A stretch of 47,429 nucleotides of DNA from JBEKZQ01 sp049509675 (GTDB taxonomy: Bacteria > Planctomycetota > Planctomycetia > Pirellulales > Thermoguttaceae), in NCBI GenBank assembly GCA_049509675.1, contig JBEKZQ010000001.1, positions 1-47,429 of the forward strand. The letters are read 5' to 3'. Positions 39,196-47,429 of this stretch are shown here, one piece after another (within the stretch, counting starts at the first letter, position 1; every line of letters begins with the position of its first letter). The translations under genes were made by a program, and so were the position numbers. The notes beneath the pieces were generated by a model. That model worked only from the letters and a program-made list of their open reading frames with translations, did no database searches and was not told the DNA's origin.

Positions 39196-40476
39196 ATGAA
39201 GCCGATCGCAACGAGACTCATCCTGCTGGCATTGTCAATCGTCTTTGGCACGATCGCGTCGGCCGAGCCGACGGCCTTTCCGGTCAAAGTCGGCGCGAAC
39301 CAGCGGTACTTCGTCGACCAGAACGGCAAGCCCGTGTTCTGGCTGGGCACCACGCAATGGCAGCTCTTTCGCGGCTACAAGCTGGAGGAGGCCAGGACCA
39401 TTTTGGAAAAGACCGCCAGCCACGGCTTCGCCTTCGTCCAGGTCATGCTCATGGGGGTCGGCGACGGCACGGCGCCCAACGTCTACGGCCAAAAACCCTG
39501 GATCAACGACGATCCGCTCACGCCCAACGAGGCGTACTTCAAGAACGTGGATGCCGTCGTGCGGATCGCCGCCGACAACAACCTGGCCATTTCCATGACG
39601 CTCTATCATCAGCGCTATCGCCAGCACATTACCGTCAAGAACGCGCAGCGGTGGGCCAAGTGGCTTGCCGAGCGGTACAAGGACTCGCCCAACATCGTCT
39701 GGTCCATGACGCCCGAGGCCAGGCAGGAGTTCGTGCCGGTTTTGCGGGAGTTGGCGGCCGGGCTGCACGCGGGCGACGGCGGCCGCCACCTCATCACCTT
39801 CAAGCCCGACCCCGCGCCGTTCTCCTCCAGCTTCATCCACGCCGAGCCGTGGCTGGATTTCGACTCGATGCAGACCTGGAACGGCGTGAAGCTGATCTAT
39901 CCCATGGTGACCAAGGACTACAACCTGAAGCCGGTCAAGCCGGTGCTCATGGCCGAAGGCGCCTATGAAGCGGGTTCCGAGTACGGTTTCGCGGTCACGC
40001 CGCTGTGGGTGCGCCGGCAGGCCTACTACTCCTACCTTGCCGGGGCCCATCATACCTACGGCCACAACGACAGTTGGCGCATACTTCCCACCTGGAAGAA
40101 AGCCCTCGACGCGCCGGGCGCCGTGCAGTTGGGCATTCTCAAGAAGATACTCATGGCGCGAAACCAATGGTGGCTCATGGTCCCCGACCAGTCGCTCTTC
40201 GCATCCGGCGGTCGCACCGAGGGCGACCTGCTGCACCTGGCCGCCCGGCATCAGGACGGCAAATGGGCCATGTTCTACCTGGCCGATAAGGCTTCTTTCT
40301 CGGTCAATGTGAACAAGATCGCCGCTGCCAAGGTTAACGTATTTTGGGTTGACCCAAGAACTGGCGATGGGACGCGCATGGAACAACAATCTGGCACGGG
40401 CGTGAGTGCCTTTACGACGCCCGAGGGATGGGAGGATGCCATCCTGATCCTGGACGGTGTTGTGGCGGGCCAGTAA
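39196..40476 (+). CDS. Secreted apiosidase-like glycoside hydrolase (DUF4038)
   Basis: A 426-residue exported protein (start MKPIATRLILLALSIVFGTI, cleavage near ASA). It has the DUF4038 barrel pattern: NGKPVFWLGTTQWQLF, then ILEKTASHGFAFVQVMLMGV, then NLAISMTLYHQRY, WLAERYKDSPNIVWSM and VLMAEGAYEAGSEYG, whose Glu could be catalytic. The last 85 residues form a beta domain like the putative collagen-binding domain common in this group. Related enzymes cleave apiosyl or other plant glycan bonds, but the substrate is uncertain. The ATG at 39196 follows AAGGGA. Confidence 0.85.
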   Translation: MKPIATRLILLALSIVFGTIASAEPTAFPVKVGANQRYFVDQNGKPVFWLGTTQWQLFRGYKLEEARTILEKTASHGFAFVQVMLMGVGDGTAPNVYGQKPWINDDPLTPNEAYFKNVDAVVRIAADNNLAISMTLYHQRYRQHITVKNAQRWAKWLAERYKDSPNIVWSMTPEARQEFVPVLRELAAGLHAGDGGRHLITFKPDPAPFSSSFIHAEPWLDFDSMQTWNGVKLIYPMVTKDYNLKPVKPVLMAEGAYEAGSEYGFAVTPLWVRRQAYYSYLAGAHHTYGHNDSWRILPTWKKALDAPGAVQLGILKKILMARNQWWLMVPDQSLFASGGRTEGDLLHLAARHQDGKWAMFYLADKASFSVNVNKIAAAKVNVFWVDPRTGDGTRMEQQSGTGVSAFTTPEGWEDAILILDGVVAGQ

Positions 40477-40491
40477 GCATCGGAGCACGAA

Positions 40492-42153
40492 ATGTTGAAC
40501 GCTTGCATCCTGTGGGCCTTGACGCTGGCGACGGCCGGAGCGGAGGCGGACAGCGTCGACGTGGTCGTCTACGGTGGCACGTCGGGTGGGGTGGCCGCGG
40601 CGGTGCAAGCCGCCCGCATGGGCCAGCGCGTCGTCCTGATCGAGCCCGGCCGGCACGTGGGCGGGCTGACCGCGGGCGGACTGGGCCGAACCGACATCGG
40701 CAACAAGCGGGCCATCGGCGGCATTGCCCGGGAATTCTACCAGCGCGTGTACCGCTACTACGACCGCCCCGAGGCCTGGAGCCGGGAGACGCGCCCGTCC
40801 TACATGCGGCGGGCGGGCGGCTTCGTCGATGACGACACCATGTGGGGATTCGAGCCACACGTGGCCGAGGAGATTTTCCGCCAGATGCTCGAAGAAGCCA
40901 AAGTGGCGGTGCTCTACGGCGAGCGGCTCGACCTGCGCCGGGGCGTCAAGAAGCAAGGGACCCGGATCTCGGCCATCCTTCTGGAATCGGGACGCACGCT
41001 GGTGGCCCGGGTCTACATCGATGCCAGCTACGAGGGCGACTTGATGGCCAGGGCCGGCGTGGGCTACACGATCGGCCGCGAGTCGAACCGCGCTTACGGC
41101 GAGACGCTCAACGGCGTCCAGCCCGCCCAGGCCCGGATGCACCAGTTCGACCGGCCGATCGACCCTTACAAGGCGGCCGGCGACCGGTCGAGCGGGCTGC
41201 TGCCGGGCGTGCATGCCGGCGCCCCCGGCGAGCCGGGCGAAGGCGATCGACGCATCCAGGCCTACAACTTCCGCCTCTGCCTGACCGACGTGCCGGAGAA
41301 CCGCCTGCCCTGGCCCAAGCCGGCCGGCTACGATCCGCTGCGGTACGAGATCCTGCTCCGCTACGTCGAAGCCGGCTGGCGCGACGTGCTGGGCAATAAC
41401 GCGCCCATGCCCAACCGCAAGTCGGACATGAACAACCACGGGGCCTTCTCGACCGACGACATCGGCATGAACTACGGCTACGCGGAGGCCGGCTACGCCG
41501 CCCGCGAAAAGATCCTGGCCGAGCATCACGACTATCAACTTGGGTTGATGTGGACGTTGGTTAACGATCCGCGCGTGCCGGCGAAGCTGCGGGAGCAGAT
41601 CGGGCATTGGGGGCTTGCCAAGGACGAATTCGCGGACAACGGCCACTGGCCGCACCAGCTTTACGTGCGCGAGGCGCGGCGGATGGTGGCCGATTGCGTG
41701 ATGACCGAGCGGAACTGCCTGGGCCGGACCGTCGCCGCGGACTCCGTCGGCCTGGCCGCCTACGGCATGGATTCGCACAACACCCAGCGCTACGTCGACG
41801 CCGGGGGGCACGTGCGCAACGAGGGCGACGTCGAGGTCCACGGCTTCCAACCGTACCCAATCAGCTACCGCGCCATCGTGCCCAAGGCAGCCGAGTGCTC
41901 GAACCTGCTCGTGCCGGTTTGTCTGTCGGCCAGCCACATCGCCTACGGCTCGATCCGCATGGAGCCGGTGTTCATGGTGTTGGGGCAATCGGCGGCCACG
42001 GCCGCCGTGCAGGCGATCCATTCCAGCCGCGCGGTGCAAACGATCGACTACGCGACGCTCCGCACGCGGCTCCTTCAGGACCAGCAGGTGCTCGATTGGC
42101 CGCCGCGCCGCAGGGCGCAAGACTCGCCGGCGCCGCCGCGCGCCGGGCTCTGA
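40492..42153 (+). CDS. Secreted FAD-dependent oxidoreductase
   Basis: A 553-residue protein with a short hydrophobic start (MLNACILWALTLATAGAEAD) and a Rossmann FAD loop VVVYGGTSGGVAAAVQAARM, then RHVGGLTAGGLGRTDIGN. It fits the PF12831-type FAD oxidoreductases common in planctomycete carbohydrate loci. IDASYEGDLMARAGVGY and the C-terminal ILVP-type SASHIAYGSIRMEPVFMVLG are typical. It begins 15 bases after the apiosidase-like gene. It may oxidise a released sugar, supplying a 3-keto product for the DUF1080 protein; that link is inference. Confidence 0.86.
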   Translation: MLNACILWALTLATAGAEADSVDVVVYGGTSGGVAAAVQAARMGQRVVLIEPGRHVGGLTAGGLGRTDIGNKRAIGGIAREFYQRVYRYYDRPEAWSRETRPSYMRRAGGFVDDDTMWGFEPHVAEEIFRQMLEEAKVAVLYGERLDLRRGVKKQGTRISAILLESGRTLVARVYIDASYEGDLMARAGVGYTIGRESNRAYGETLNGVQPAQARMHQFDRPIDPYKAAGDRSSGLLPGVHAGAPGEPGEGDRRIQAYNFRLCLTDVPENRLPWPKPAGYDPLRYEILLRYVEAGWRDVLGNNAPMPNRKSDMNNHGAFSTDDIGMNYGYAEAGYAAREKILAEHHDYQLGLMWTLVNDPRVPAKLREQIGHWGLAKDEFADNGHWPHQLYVREARRMVADCVMTERNCLGRTVAADSVGLAAYGMDSHNTQRYVDAGGHVRNEGDVEVHGFQPYPISYRAIVPKAAECSNLLVPVCLSASHIAYGSIRMEPVFMVLGQSAATAAVQAIHSSRAVQTIDYATLRTRLLQDQQVLDWPPRRRAQDSPAPPRAGL

Positions 42154-42242
42154 AGTGCCCGGCCCTGGCCCTCGAAAAACTATCCGATGATGGGCTCTCA
42201 TTTCATATCCACATTCTGTTCCGCTTGGCCTGTCTGTGACCC

Positions 42243-42448
42243 GACGCTGAAAGCGTCCCACAAGATAGCCCAGGGCAAGCGCAGCGCCGCCCTGGGTACG
42301 AATATGCGTAGAACCGTCGCCCTGAAAGGGCGAAACAGTCGGGGGTCTTGTCGCGCCCTTACAGGGCTTGTTACCGTGGGCTCTCGATACCCAGCCACGG
42401 CGCTGCGCTCTGCCCTGGGCTGTATTGTTCAACCGCTTCGCGGTTGGG
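42243..42448. repeat. Array of short hairpins (repeat element)
   Basis: Within about 200 bases there are at least five hairpins: GACGCT-GAA-AGCGTC (42243-42257), CCCAGGG paired with CCCTGGG, CGCCCT-GAA-AGGGCG, GCCCT-TA-CAGGGC-type, and CAACCGC-TTC-GCGGTTG. It looks like a dispersed planctomycete element, often mistranslated as IAQGKRSAALGTN-type frames. No gene is seen in 42154-42578. Confidence 0.6.
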
Positions 42449-42578
42449 CCGGCCGAGTGCGATCAGAACGAAAAGCCCCAATCGTCCACAGCTCTTTTCC
42501 CTCGTTTGGAGCCGACTTCTTACGAGTCCAGCCCGGCCCCCCGCCGTCGCACTGCCAGTGGCGACGCCGATCATCGTG

Positions 42579-44807
42579 TTATTTCTCCTCGACGTTGACT
42601 TTCAACATCACAACCGTCATGTCGTCGATCGGCTTTTCTCTCTGGCAGAAGTCGAGTGCCGCCCGATGAAGACTTTCGATGATTGACCGGGATGGCTGGT
42701 TGCGGAGCTTGCGGACGATCTCAAGCATGCGGCCGTCGCCAAATTGTTCCCCCTGGGGGGACTGGGATTCTCCAATGCCATCCGTCACCAGGAGAAGCAG
42801 GTCGCCAGGCTCAAGCGGCAACCGCCCTGGGGCGGCGAATTCGGCATCGGGGGCAATTCCCAGCGGAAGGCCGACGCTCTCCAGACGCGTTCTAACGTTT
42901 CCGCAGGCGTCCAGCAAATAGCCCGTCGGATGCCCGGCGCTACAGTACGTAAACGATCGTGTCCGCGCGTCAAGGCGGCCGAGAAAGAACGTGACGAAAT
43001 GGTCGTCCTCAGTTTCCTCGACCAGGATTCGGTTCGCGCAGGTCAAGATCTCACCCACGTCGCTGCTGGTTTGCGCAAGCAACCGCAGAGAGGCATGCGT
43101 GGATGCCATGAGCAGTGCGGGGGCAAAGCCGTGTCCCGCCACGTCGCCGATGGCCAGTCCCAGCGATCCGTCCTGCAGGGCCAGGTAGTCGAACGTGTCC
43201 CCGCCGGTGAGCTCCGCCGGATACGAAGCTCCGGCAATGTCGAACCCGGGCAGATCCGGCGACTCTTTTGGCAAGAGATGCTGCTGAATCCTTTGTGCCG
43301 CGAGAAGCTGTACTTCATTTTCGCTTACCCGCCGCTCCGACTGCTTGCGATGGATGGTTCCGGCCAACACGTCGGCCACCGAGGCGAGAAAGGCCTCTTC
43401 GGCGGGTTTTCGCCGATGCCCTTCCTCGACATACAGGCACATCAAGCCAATCGCCCGCTCTCCCGACAGGATCGGAACGCAATAGTGACCGTGCGGAAGA
43501 ATTCCCGCATAGCGCACTTCATGACGTGCATCGACGCAGTCGGCGAAGACGATCTCTCCTGTACTCGCCGCATGGCCGCAAAGGCACCTGCCGAGGGGCA
43601 TTCCGTCGCAAACAGCGAGCAATTCCGGAACCATGCCGCGCTGGGCCTTCACGCCCAGCGTTTTCGAGTCCTCTGCGGCAAGAAATACGGCCCCCTTCGA
43701 TTGCAAGCTGAGCCAGGGAAGCGAGAAGAGCAGATCGAGCGTGCGCTGCAACTGCTCTTCGAGCGATACCGTCTCCAGGGAGATGCGGAGGATCTTGCCC
43801 AGTACGATTTGATTGCGAAGCTGCGTCTCGATCTTCTCCTCCACGCTGAACCGATGCACCGCTTCACCGATCAACGGCGTCATCGACTCGATGAACTCGA
43901 TGGATGCCGGCGGCGCCATCCCCTCCCGCTCGTCGGCCATGTGAATCGCCCCCACGATCTCCTCGCGATAGCGAATGGGAACGATGGCCAGCGAGGCAAA
44001 TCCGGCCCGTGTGCAGCCTCCCCGGAATCTGCAATGTTCCTCGGGCGAAAGGCGATCGATGAACTCGATGGCCCGCTCGCTGCGGAATGAACCGCCAGGC
44101 GTCATCACGGCCGCGTCGCCGGGCTCCGGCCGCCCCGAGATCACGCGGGTGCAAGCACAGGCGTCGTGCTTCAAGGAAAGCCAGTTCTCCAGCCGCAAGA
44201 ACTCCCGGCTGAAGCCCGTATGGGACTCATAGGGAATCTGCCCCTCCTCATCCACGACCCGAATGCCCACGCAACGGCAGCCGATCCAGTCGCGAACGAT
44301 CCCGACGATCGAATCAAGATATTCCTTCCGCGAACTTTTCTCAGAAAACATCTTCAGCAAGGCCCTGGTGAAGTTGTCGCGCCGCTCGGCCTCCTTCCGC
44401 TGCGTTACGTCGGAAGCCACGGCATAAATGCCGTCGCCCTGATCACCGGGCATCGCCTGCCAAGAAAACCAACGATAGGAACCGTCCCGGCGACGGTAAC
44501 GGTTCTCAAATTCGATGACGGGAATCCCCCGCATCAAATTACGCAACGCGTCTTGCGTCGCTTCCCGGTCGTCGGGATGCACCAACTCGATGAAAGGGCG
44601 GGAGAGCAACTCTTGGGCCCTGTAGCCAAGTGTTTTCTCAAAGGCCGGGTTGACCCGCTTGAAATACCCATCGCGGCCGGCGATGCAAAGCATCTGGGGC
44701 ACGAACTGGAATAGGGCTCTTAGCTCGCCCGCGGTCGGGGATTCTTCCAGGACACGTGGGGAAGCAGTCGCCTGATCAACGTTTTGCAAACGGGATGCCG
44801 AGCACAT
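42579..44807 (-). CDS. PAS-GAF-GAF-PP2C phosphatase (SpoIIE/RsbU-like)
   Basis: A 742-residue soluble signalling protein. Residues 25-140 are a PAS domain (FQFVPQMLCIAGRDGYFKRV). Two GAF-type parts follow (about 150-330 and 350-500). The C-terminal 230 residues are a PP2C-type phosphatase: ELTGGDTFDYLAL, AIGDVAGHGFAPALLMA, LLLVTDGIGESQSPQGEQFG and PIDDMTVVML, with all metal-binding Asp residues present. Such enzymes usually dephosphorylate anti-anti-sigma factors; no partner gene is adjacent. GGGGAGG stands about five bases before the ATG at 44807. The upstream frame is not supported. Confidence 0.9.
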   Translation of the reverse strand: MCSASRLQNVDQATASPRVLEESPTAGELRALFQFVPQMLCIAGRDGYFKRVNPAFEKTLGYRAQELLSRPFIELVHPDDREATQDALRNLMRGIPVIEFENRYRRRDGSYRWFSWQAMPGDQGDGIYAVASDVTQRKEAERRDNFTRALLKMFSEKSSRKEYLDSIVGIVRDWIGCRCVGIRVVDEEGQIPYESHTGFSREFLRLENWLSLKHDACACTRVISGRPEPGDAAVMTPGGSFRSERAIEFIDRLSPEEHCRFRGGCTRAGFASLAIVPIRYREEIVGAIHMADEREGMAPPASIEFIESMTPLIGEAVHRFSVEEKIETQLRNQIVLGKILRISLETVSLEEQLQRTLDLLFSLPWLSLQSKGAVFLAAEDSKTLGVKAQRGMVPELLAVCDGMPLGRCLCGHAASTGEIVFADCVDARHEVRYAGILPHGHYCVPILSGERAIGLMCLYVEEGHRRKPAEEAFLASVADVLAGTIHRKQSERRVSENEVQLLAAQRIQQHLLPKESPDLPGFDIAGASYPAELTGGDTFDYLALQDGSLGLAIGDVAGHGFAPALLMASTHASLRLLAQTSSDVGEILTCANRILVEETEDDHFVTFFLGRLDARTRSFTYCSAGHPTGYLLDACGNVRTRLESVGLPLGIAPDAEFAAPGRLPLEPGDLLLLVTDGIGESQSPQGEQFGDGRMLEIVRKLRNQPSRSIIESLHRAALDFCQREKPIDDMTVVMLKVNVEEK

Positions 44808-44900
44808 AGGAACCTCCCCCCCGAGATTGAACGGACATGATTCTTGGCTCCGGTAGCTTGTACTTGCCGCTGATGGCACGGCCGATTCCGAACCAGGACC

Positions 44901-44923
44901 GGTGCAGGCGTCCCGCCTGCACC
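44901..44923. repeat. Palindromic repeat upstream of the phosphatase gene
   Basis: Arms GGTGCAGGCG and CGCCTGCACC around three bases, 94 bases upstream of the phosphatase start. It is the style of a dispersed repeat, but only one copy is in this window. Confidence 0.6.
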
Positions 44924-45065
44924 ACAATCTACGATCGATGGCTCCTTATCATGGGGGCGTGGTGTTGTTCCTCTATAAGGAATGATGCGCGTGCCACGGC
45001 ATTTGTCCATCGGTGTTTTCCGCCTTGTCGTCGCCGGGCCACACGAGGCGCCCCCTAACAGGCGG

Positions 45066-46022
45066 CTACTTCACGTACCGATCGACGTTCTCTTTGGTTA
45101 CCAGTTGGAACGGAAGATAGCGGCGCTTTTCGTAGGGCTGCTTCTTGACGATGCGGACGGCCGTTTCCACGGCGCCGCCGCCTTGGCCCCGGGCGTCCTG
45201 AAACACCGTGGCGTCGAGCCGGCCGTCTTTGACCGCTTGCAGGGCGTCGGCAATCGCGTCCACGCTGGCCACGATGACCTTGTCTTTGCGTTTTGCTTGC
45301 TCCAAGGCGATCAGGGCGCCCATGCCCATCTCGTCGTTCTGGGCGAACACGGCGTCGATCCGCTCGCCGTAGGATTGGATCCAGTTCTCCATGAGGGTCA
45401 TCGCCTTGGCGCGGTCCCACTCGGCCGTCTGATCGGCCAGCAGCGTCAGGCCGGGCTGTTTGGCCAGAACGTCGCGGGCGCCCTGATCCCGTTTGATCTG
45501 GGCGGCCTGGCCCATGAAACCGTGCATCATCACCACGCAGCCTTTGCCGCCGACCCGCTTGGCAATGTACTCCATGGCGATCCGCGCCGATTCCTCGTCG
45601 CGCGAGCCGACGAACGCGGTGGGCAGGGACCGCGTTTCGGAATTGACGTTCACGATCGGGATGCCTGCGGAAAGCGCCTTGTCGACCGCCGGCGAGCTGG
45701 CCTCGCTTTCGCACGGGTTGAGGATGATCGCGTCCACGCTTTGCGCAATGAAGCTTTCCACCTGCTGAACCTGCTTCTCGGCACTGCGTTGGGCATCGTT
45801 CACGATCAGGGTGACGCCCAGTTGGGCGGCTTTGCCGTCCATGGCCTTGTTGAGCATCACGATGAACTCGTTGGAGAGGTTCATCATCGAGACGCCGATG
45901 GTGATGGGTCTTGTTCCCGCCGCCGGCGACTGGGGCTTTCCGGACGGGTCCTGCCGGCCGCAGCCCGAGCAGACGCCGAGCGAAATCAGGGCCGCGGCGA
46001 AGATCGTGGTTCGCATGGTCAT
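45066..46022 (-). CDS. Sugar ABC transporter substrate-binding lipoprotein, RbsB-like
   Basis: A 318-residue periplasmic binding protein of the ribose/galactose class. The signal ends at a probable lipid Cys21 (CSGC, with Cys at -3, which is unusual). The mature part starts ITIGVSMMNLSNEFIVMLNK and continues IVNDAQRSAEKQVQQVESFI, VDAIILNPCESEA, GIPIVNVN, VFAQNDEMGMGALIALEQAK and IVASVDAIADALQAVKDG, all typical. The ATG at 46022 overlaps the permease stop (ATGA) and has AGGA upstream. The sugar is not predictable. Confidence 0.9.
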   Translation of the reverse strand: MTMRTTIFAAALISLGVCSGCGRQDPSGKPQSPAAGTRPITIGVSMMNLSNEFIVMLNKAMDGKAAQLGVTLIVNDAQRSAEKQVQQVESFIAQSVDAIILNPCESEASSPAVDKALSAGIPIVNVNSETRSLPTAFVGSRDEESARIAMEYIAKRVGGKGCVVMMHGFMGQAAQIKRDQGARDVLAKQPGLTLLADQTAEWDRAKAMTLMENWIQSYGERIDAVFAQNDEMGMGALIALEQAKRKDKVIVASVDAIADALQAVKDGRLDATVFQDARGQGGGAVETAVRIVKKQPYEKRRYLPFQLVTKENVDRYVK

Positions 46023-46963
46023 TTTTCCTGGCGTTTGTCGAGCCACACCGCGCCCACGATGATAATGCCTTTGACGATCTGCTGGTAGTAGGAGGAGACG
46101 TTCAGCAGGTCCAGCCCGTTGTTGATCACGCCCATCAGGAGCGCGCCGAGGATGGTCCCGCCGACGCCGCCGACGCCGCCCGAGAGGCTGGTTCCTCCAA
46201 TGACCACGGCGGCAATGGCGTCGAGTTCATAGCCCACGCCCGCGTTGGGCTGGCCGGTCGTGATGCGTGAAGCCAGGACGACGCCCGCCAGGCCGGCCAT
46301 CGCCCCGCAGACCGTGTAGGCAAACAGCTTGACGGCGTCCACGTTGATGCCCGCGGCCCGCGCGGCGTTCTCGTTGCCACCGACGGCATAGATATAGCGG
46401 CCCAGGCGGACGTTCTTCAGAAAGACATACGACACGAGGGTGATCGCAAACAGAATGATGACGGGAATGGGGATGCCGGCCAGGTCGCCGCTGCCCAGCG
46501 ACGTGAACTGCCTGCTGAGGTTCGAGACGGGCTTCCCGCCGCTAACGACCAGCGCCAGTCCGCGCGCCACGGTCATCGTGCCGAGCGTAACGATGAACGG
46601 CGCGACGCGGCCTTTCGTGACGACCAGGCCGTTGACCGCGCCGCACAGCCCGCCGGCCAATACGCCCATCAGCACGGGCACGATCGTTGGATACTGATCC
46701 GGGTGGGCGAAACACGCGGCCACAACGCCCGTCAACGCCACCACCGACCCCAACGAGAGATCCACGCCGCCGGTCAGGAGCACGTAGGTCACGCCCACCG
46801 CCAGGATGCCGTTGATCGAGATTTGCCGAACCACGTTGATCGAGTTCGACCAGCTCAGGAACGTCGGCTTGACGATCGACAATCCGACGATGATCACGGC
46901 CAGCGCGACGACCAGCCCGAATTGGCCCAGCCAGGTTCTCAGTTTGTCAGTCGGGCATGGCAT
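46019..46963 (-). CDS. Sugar ABC transporter permease, RbsC-like
   Basis: A 314-residue inner-membrane permease with eight to ten hydrophobic helices. It carries the family elements INGILAVGVTYVLLTGGVDL, SLGSVVALTG, NGLVVTKGRVAPFIVTLGTM and AVGGNENAARAAGINVDAVK, the last being the ATPase-contact loop. The ATG at 46963 lies 17 bases inside the end of the ATPase gene, with GGAAGAG upstream. Confidence 0.92.
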   Translation of the reverse strand: MPCPTDKLRTWLGQFGLVVALAVIIVGLSIVKPTFLSWSNSINVVRQISINGILAVGVTYVLLTGGVDLSLGSVVALTGVVAACFAHPDQYPTIVPVLMGVLAGGLCGAVNGLVVTKGRVAPFIVTLGTMTVARGLALVVSGGKPVSNLSRQFTSLGSGDLAGIPIPVIILFAITLVSYVFLKNVRLGRYIYAVGGNENAARAAGINVDAVKLFAYTVCGAMAGLAGVVLASRITTGQPNAGVGYELDAIAAVVIGGTSLSGGVGGVGGTILGALLMGVINNGLDLLNVSSYYQQIVKGIIIVGAVWLDKRQEK

Positions 46964-47429
46964 ATTGCAGAATCTCTTCCGGCGTGGTGCGGCGCGGGTC
47001 CAGTTCGGCCGTGACGGTGCCCTCGCGCATGACAAGAATGCGGTGGCTCAACGCGAGGATTTCCGGCAATTCGGACGAAACCATTATGACGGCCGTTCCC
47101 GCGGCGGCAAGCCTCGTAATGATGGCGTAGATCTCGTGCTTGGCGCCGATGTCGATGCCGCGCGTCGGTTCGTCAAGGATCAGGACCGCCGGCTCGGCGA
47201 GCAATGCCTTGGCCACCACGATCTTCTGCCGGGTGCCGCCGCTGAGGCTGTTGACGCGCTGATTCCGGTCGCGCGTCTTGATCGCAAACGCCAGGATCTG
47301 CTCATCCGCCACACGGTTCTCCCGGCGGTGGTCGATCCACGGGCCGCGACAACATTGCCGGAGGCTGGCCAGCGTGAGGTTCTGCTTGACCGACATCCTT
47401 GGCACCAGCCCGAACCTGTTGCGATCCTC
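46947..47429 (-). CDS. Sugar ABC transporter ATP-binding protein, RbsA-like, 5' end outside window
   Basis: The C-terminal 160 residues of a double-domain ABC ATPase. The frame runs to the window edge (EDRNRFGLVPRMSVKQNLTL), matching the second ATPase half. The signature is LSGGTRQKIVVAKALLAEPA in place of the common LSGGNQQK, followed by Walker B LILDEPTRGID and a switch region VSSELPEIL. It would energise import with the permease and binding protein encoded downstream. Confidence 0.88.
   Translation of the reverse strand, partial: EDRNRFGLVPRMSVKQNLTLASLRQCCRGPWIDHRRENRVADEQILAFAIKTRDRNQRVNSLSGGTRQKIVVAKALLAEPAVLILDEPTRGIDIGAKHEIYAIITRLAAAGTAVIMVSSELPEILALSHRILVMREGTVTAELDPRRTTPEEILQYAMPD

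Noticed and set aside
39235..42432. A 1065-codon open frame on the minus strand
   Set aside because: It lies opposite three clear plus-strand genes, and its translation has no domain pattern and is rich in His/Gly/Arg as expected for a GC-rich shadow.
1..47429. rRNA, tRNA or integrase genes
   Set aside because: None could be recognised by eye on either strand; a dedicated tRNA search was not possible here.

Overview
The window looks like a chromosomal segment of a high-GC planctomycete, probably Pirellulales-like. The evidence is a planctomycete/verrucomicrobial small protein family (Minf_1886 type), a TAT-exported Gfo/Idh/MocA oxidoreductase, a DUF1080 / DUF4038 / secreted FAD-oxidoreductase trio, secreted HEAT-repeat and SgcJ/EcaC-type proteins, and many short palindromic repeats of kinds common in planctomycete genomes. 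I saw no rRNA, tRNA or CRISPR array.

Layout. 1-2 kb: a family-2 glycosyltransferase and a sulfotransferase-like protein. 2-5 kb (minus strand): repeat-eroded small membrane genes, a Minf_1886-type protein, a PSP1/RicT-like protein and CdsA. 5-7.1 kb: a Gfo/Idh/MocA protein and a HAD phosphatase. 7.2-12.2 kb (minus): five exported or membrane proteins. 12.2-12.9 kb: a gene-free nest of repeats. 12.9-17.4 kb: an RND efflux permease and its adaptor. 17.6-18.8 kb: small DUF5678/retropepsin-like and antitoxin-like genes. 18.9-35.2 kb (minus): a 12-gene redox cluster. 35.4-38.1 kb: an SF1 helicase and a DUF3467 protein. 38.4-42.2 kb (plus): three carbohydrate-related genes. 42.6-44.8 kb: a PAS/GAF/PP2C signalling protein. 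45-47.4 kb: a ribose-type ABC transporter, with the ATPase cut by the window end.

The 12-gene cluster is the main point of interest. In transcription order it reads: degenerate mvhD, metF, two ferredoxin/FMN glutamate-synthase-like subunits, a fused class-II amidotransferase/GXGXG protein, hdrC, hdrB, an hdrA N-terminal half fused to a NuoE domain, nuoF, a NuoG-type [2Fe-2S]/ferredoxin domain fused to the missing hdrA C-terminal half plus a second HdrA module, mvhD, metV. Four-base ATGA overlaps join most neighbours. The simplest reading is a cytoplasmic NAD(H)-linked, Hdr-based, possibly electron-bifurcating complex acting with a MetF/MetV methylenetetrahydrofolate reductase. A glutamate-synthase-like or N-methylglutamate-synthase-like complex is encoded in the same run. 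One HdrA module is cut in two and the two pieces flank NuoE-NuoF-NuoG' parts, so a NuoEFG-like unit appears built into an HdrA-HdrA protein.

A second theme is repeats. At least ten families of short palindromes or tandem heptamers occur between genes. Some lie in frame inside coding sequences (the amidotransferase, the HdrA/NuoE fusion, the helicase), and at least one appears to have truncated a gene.
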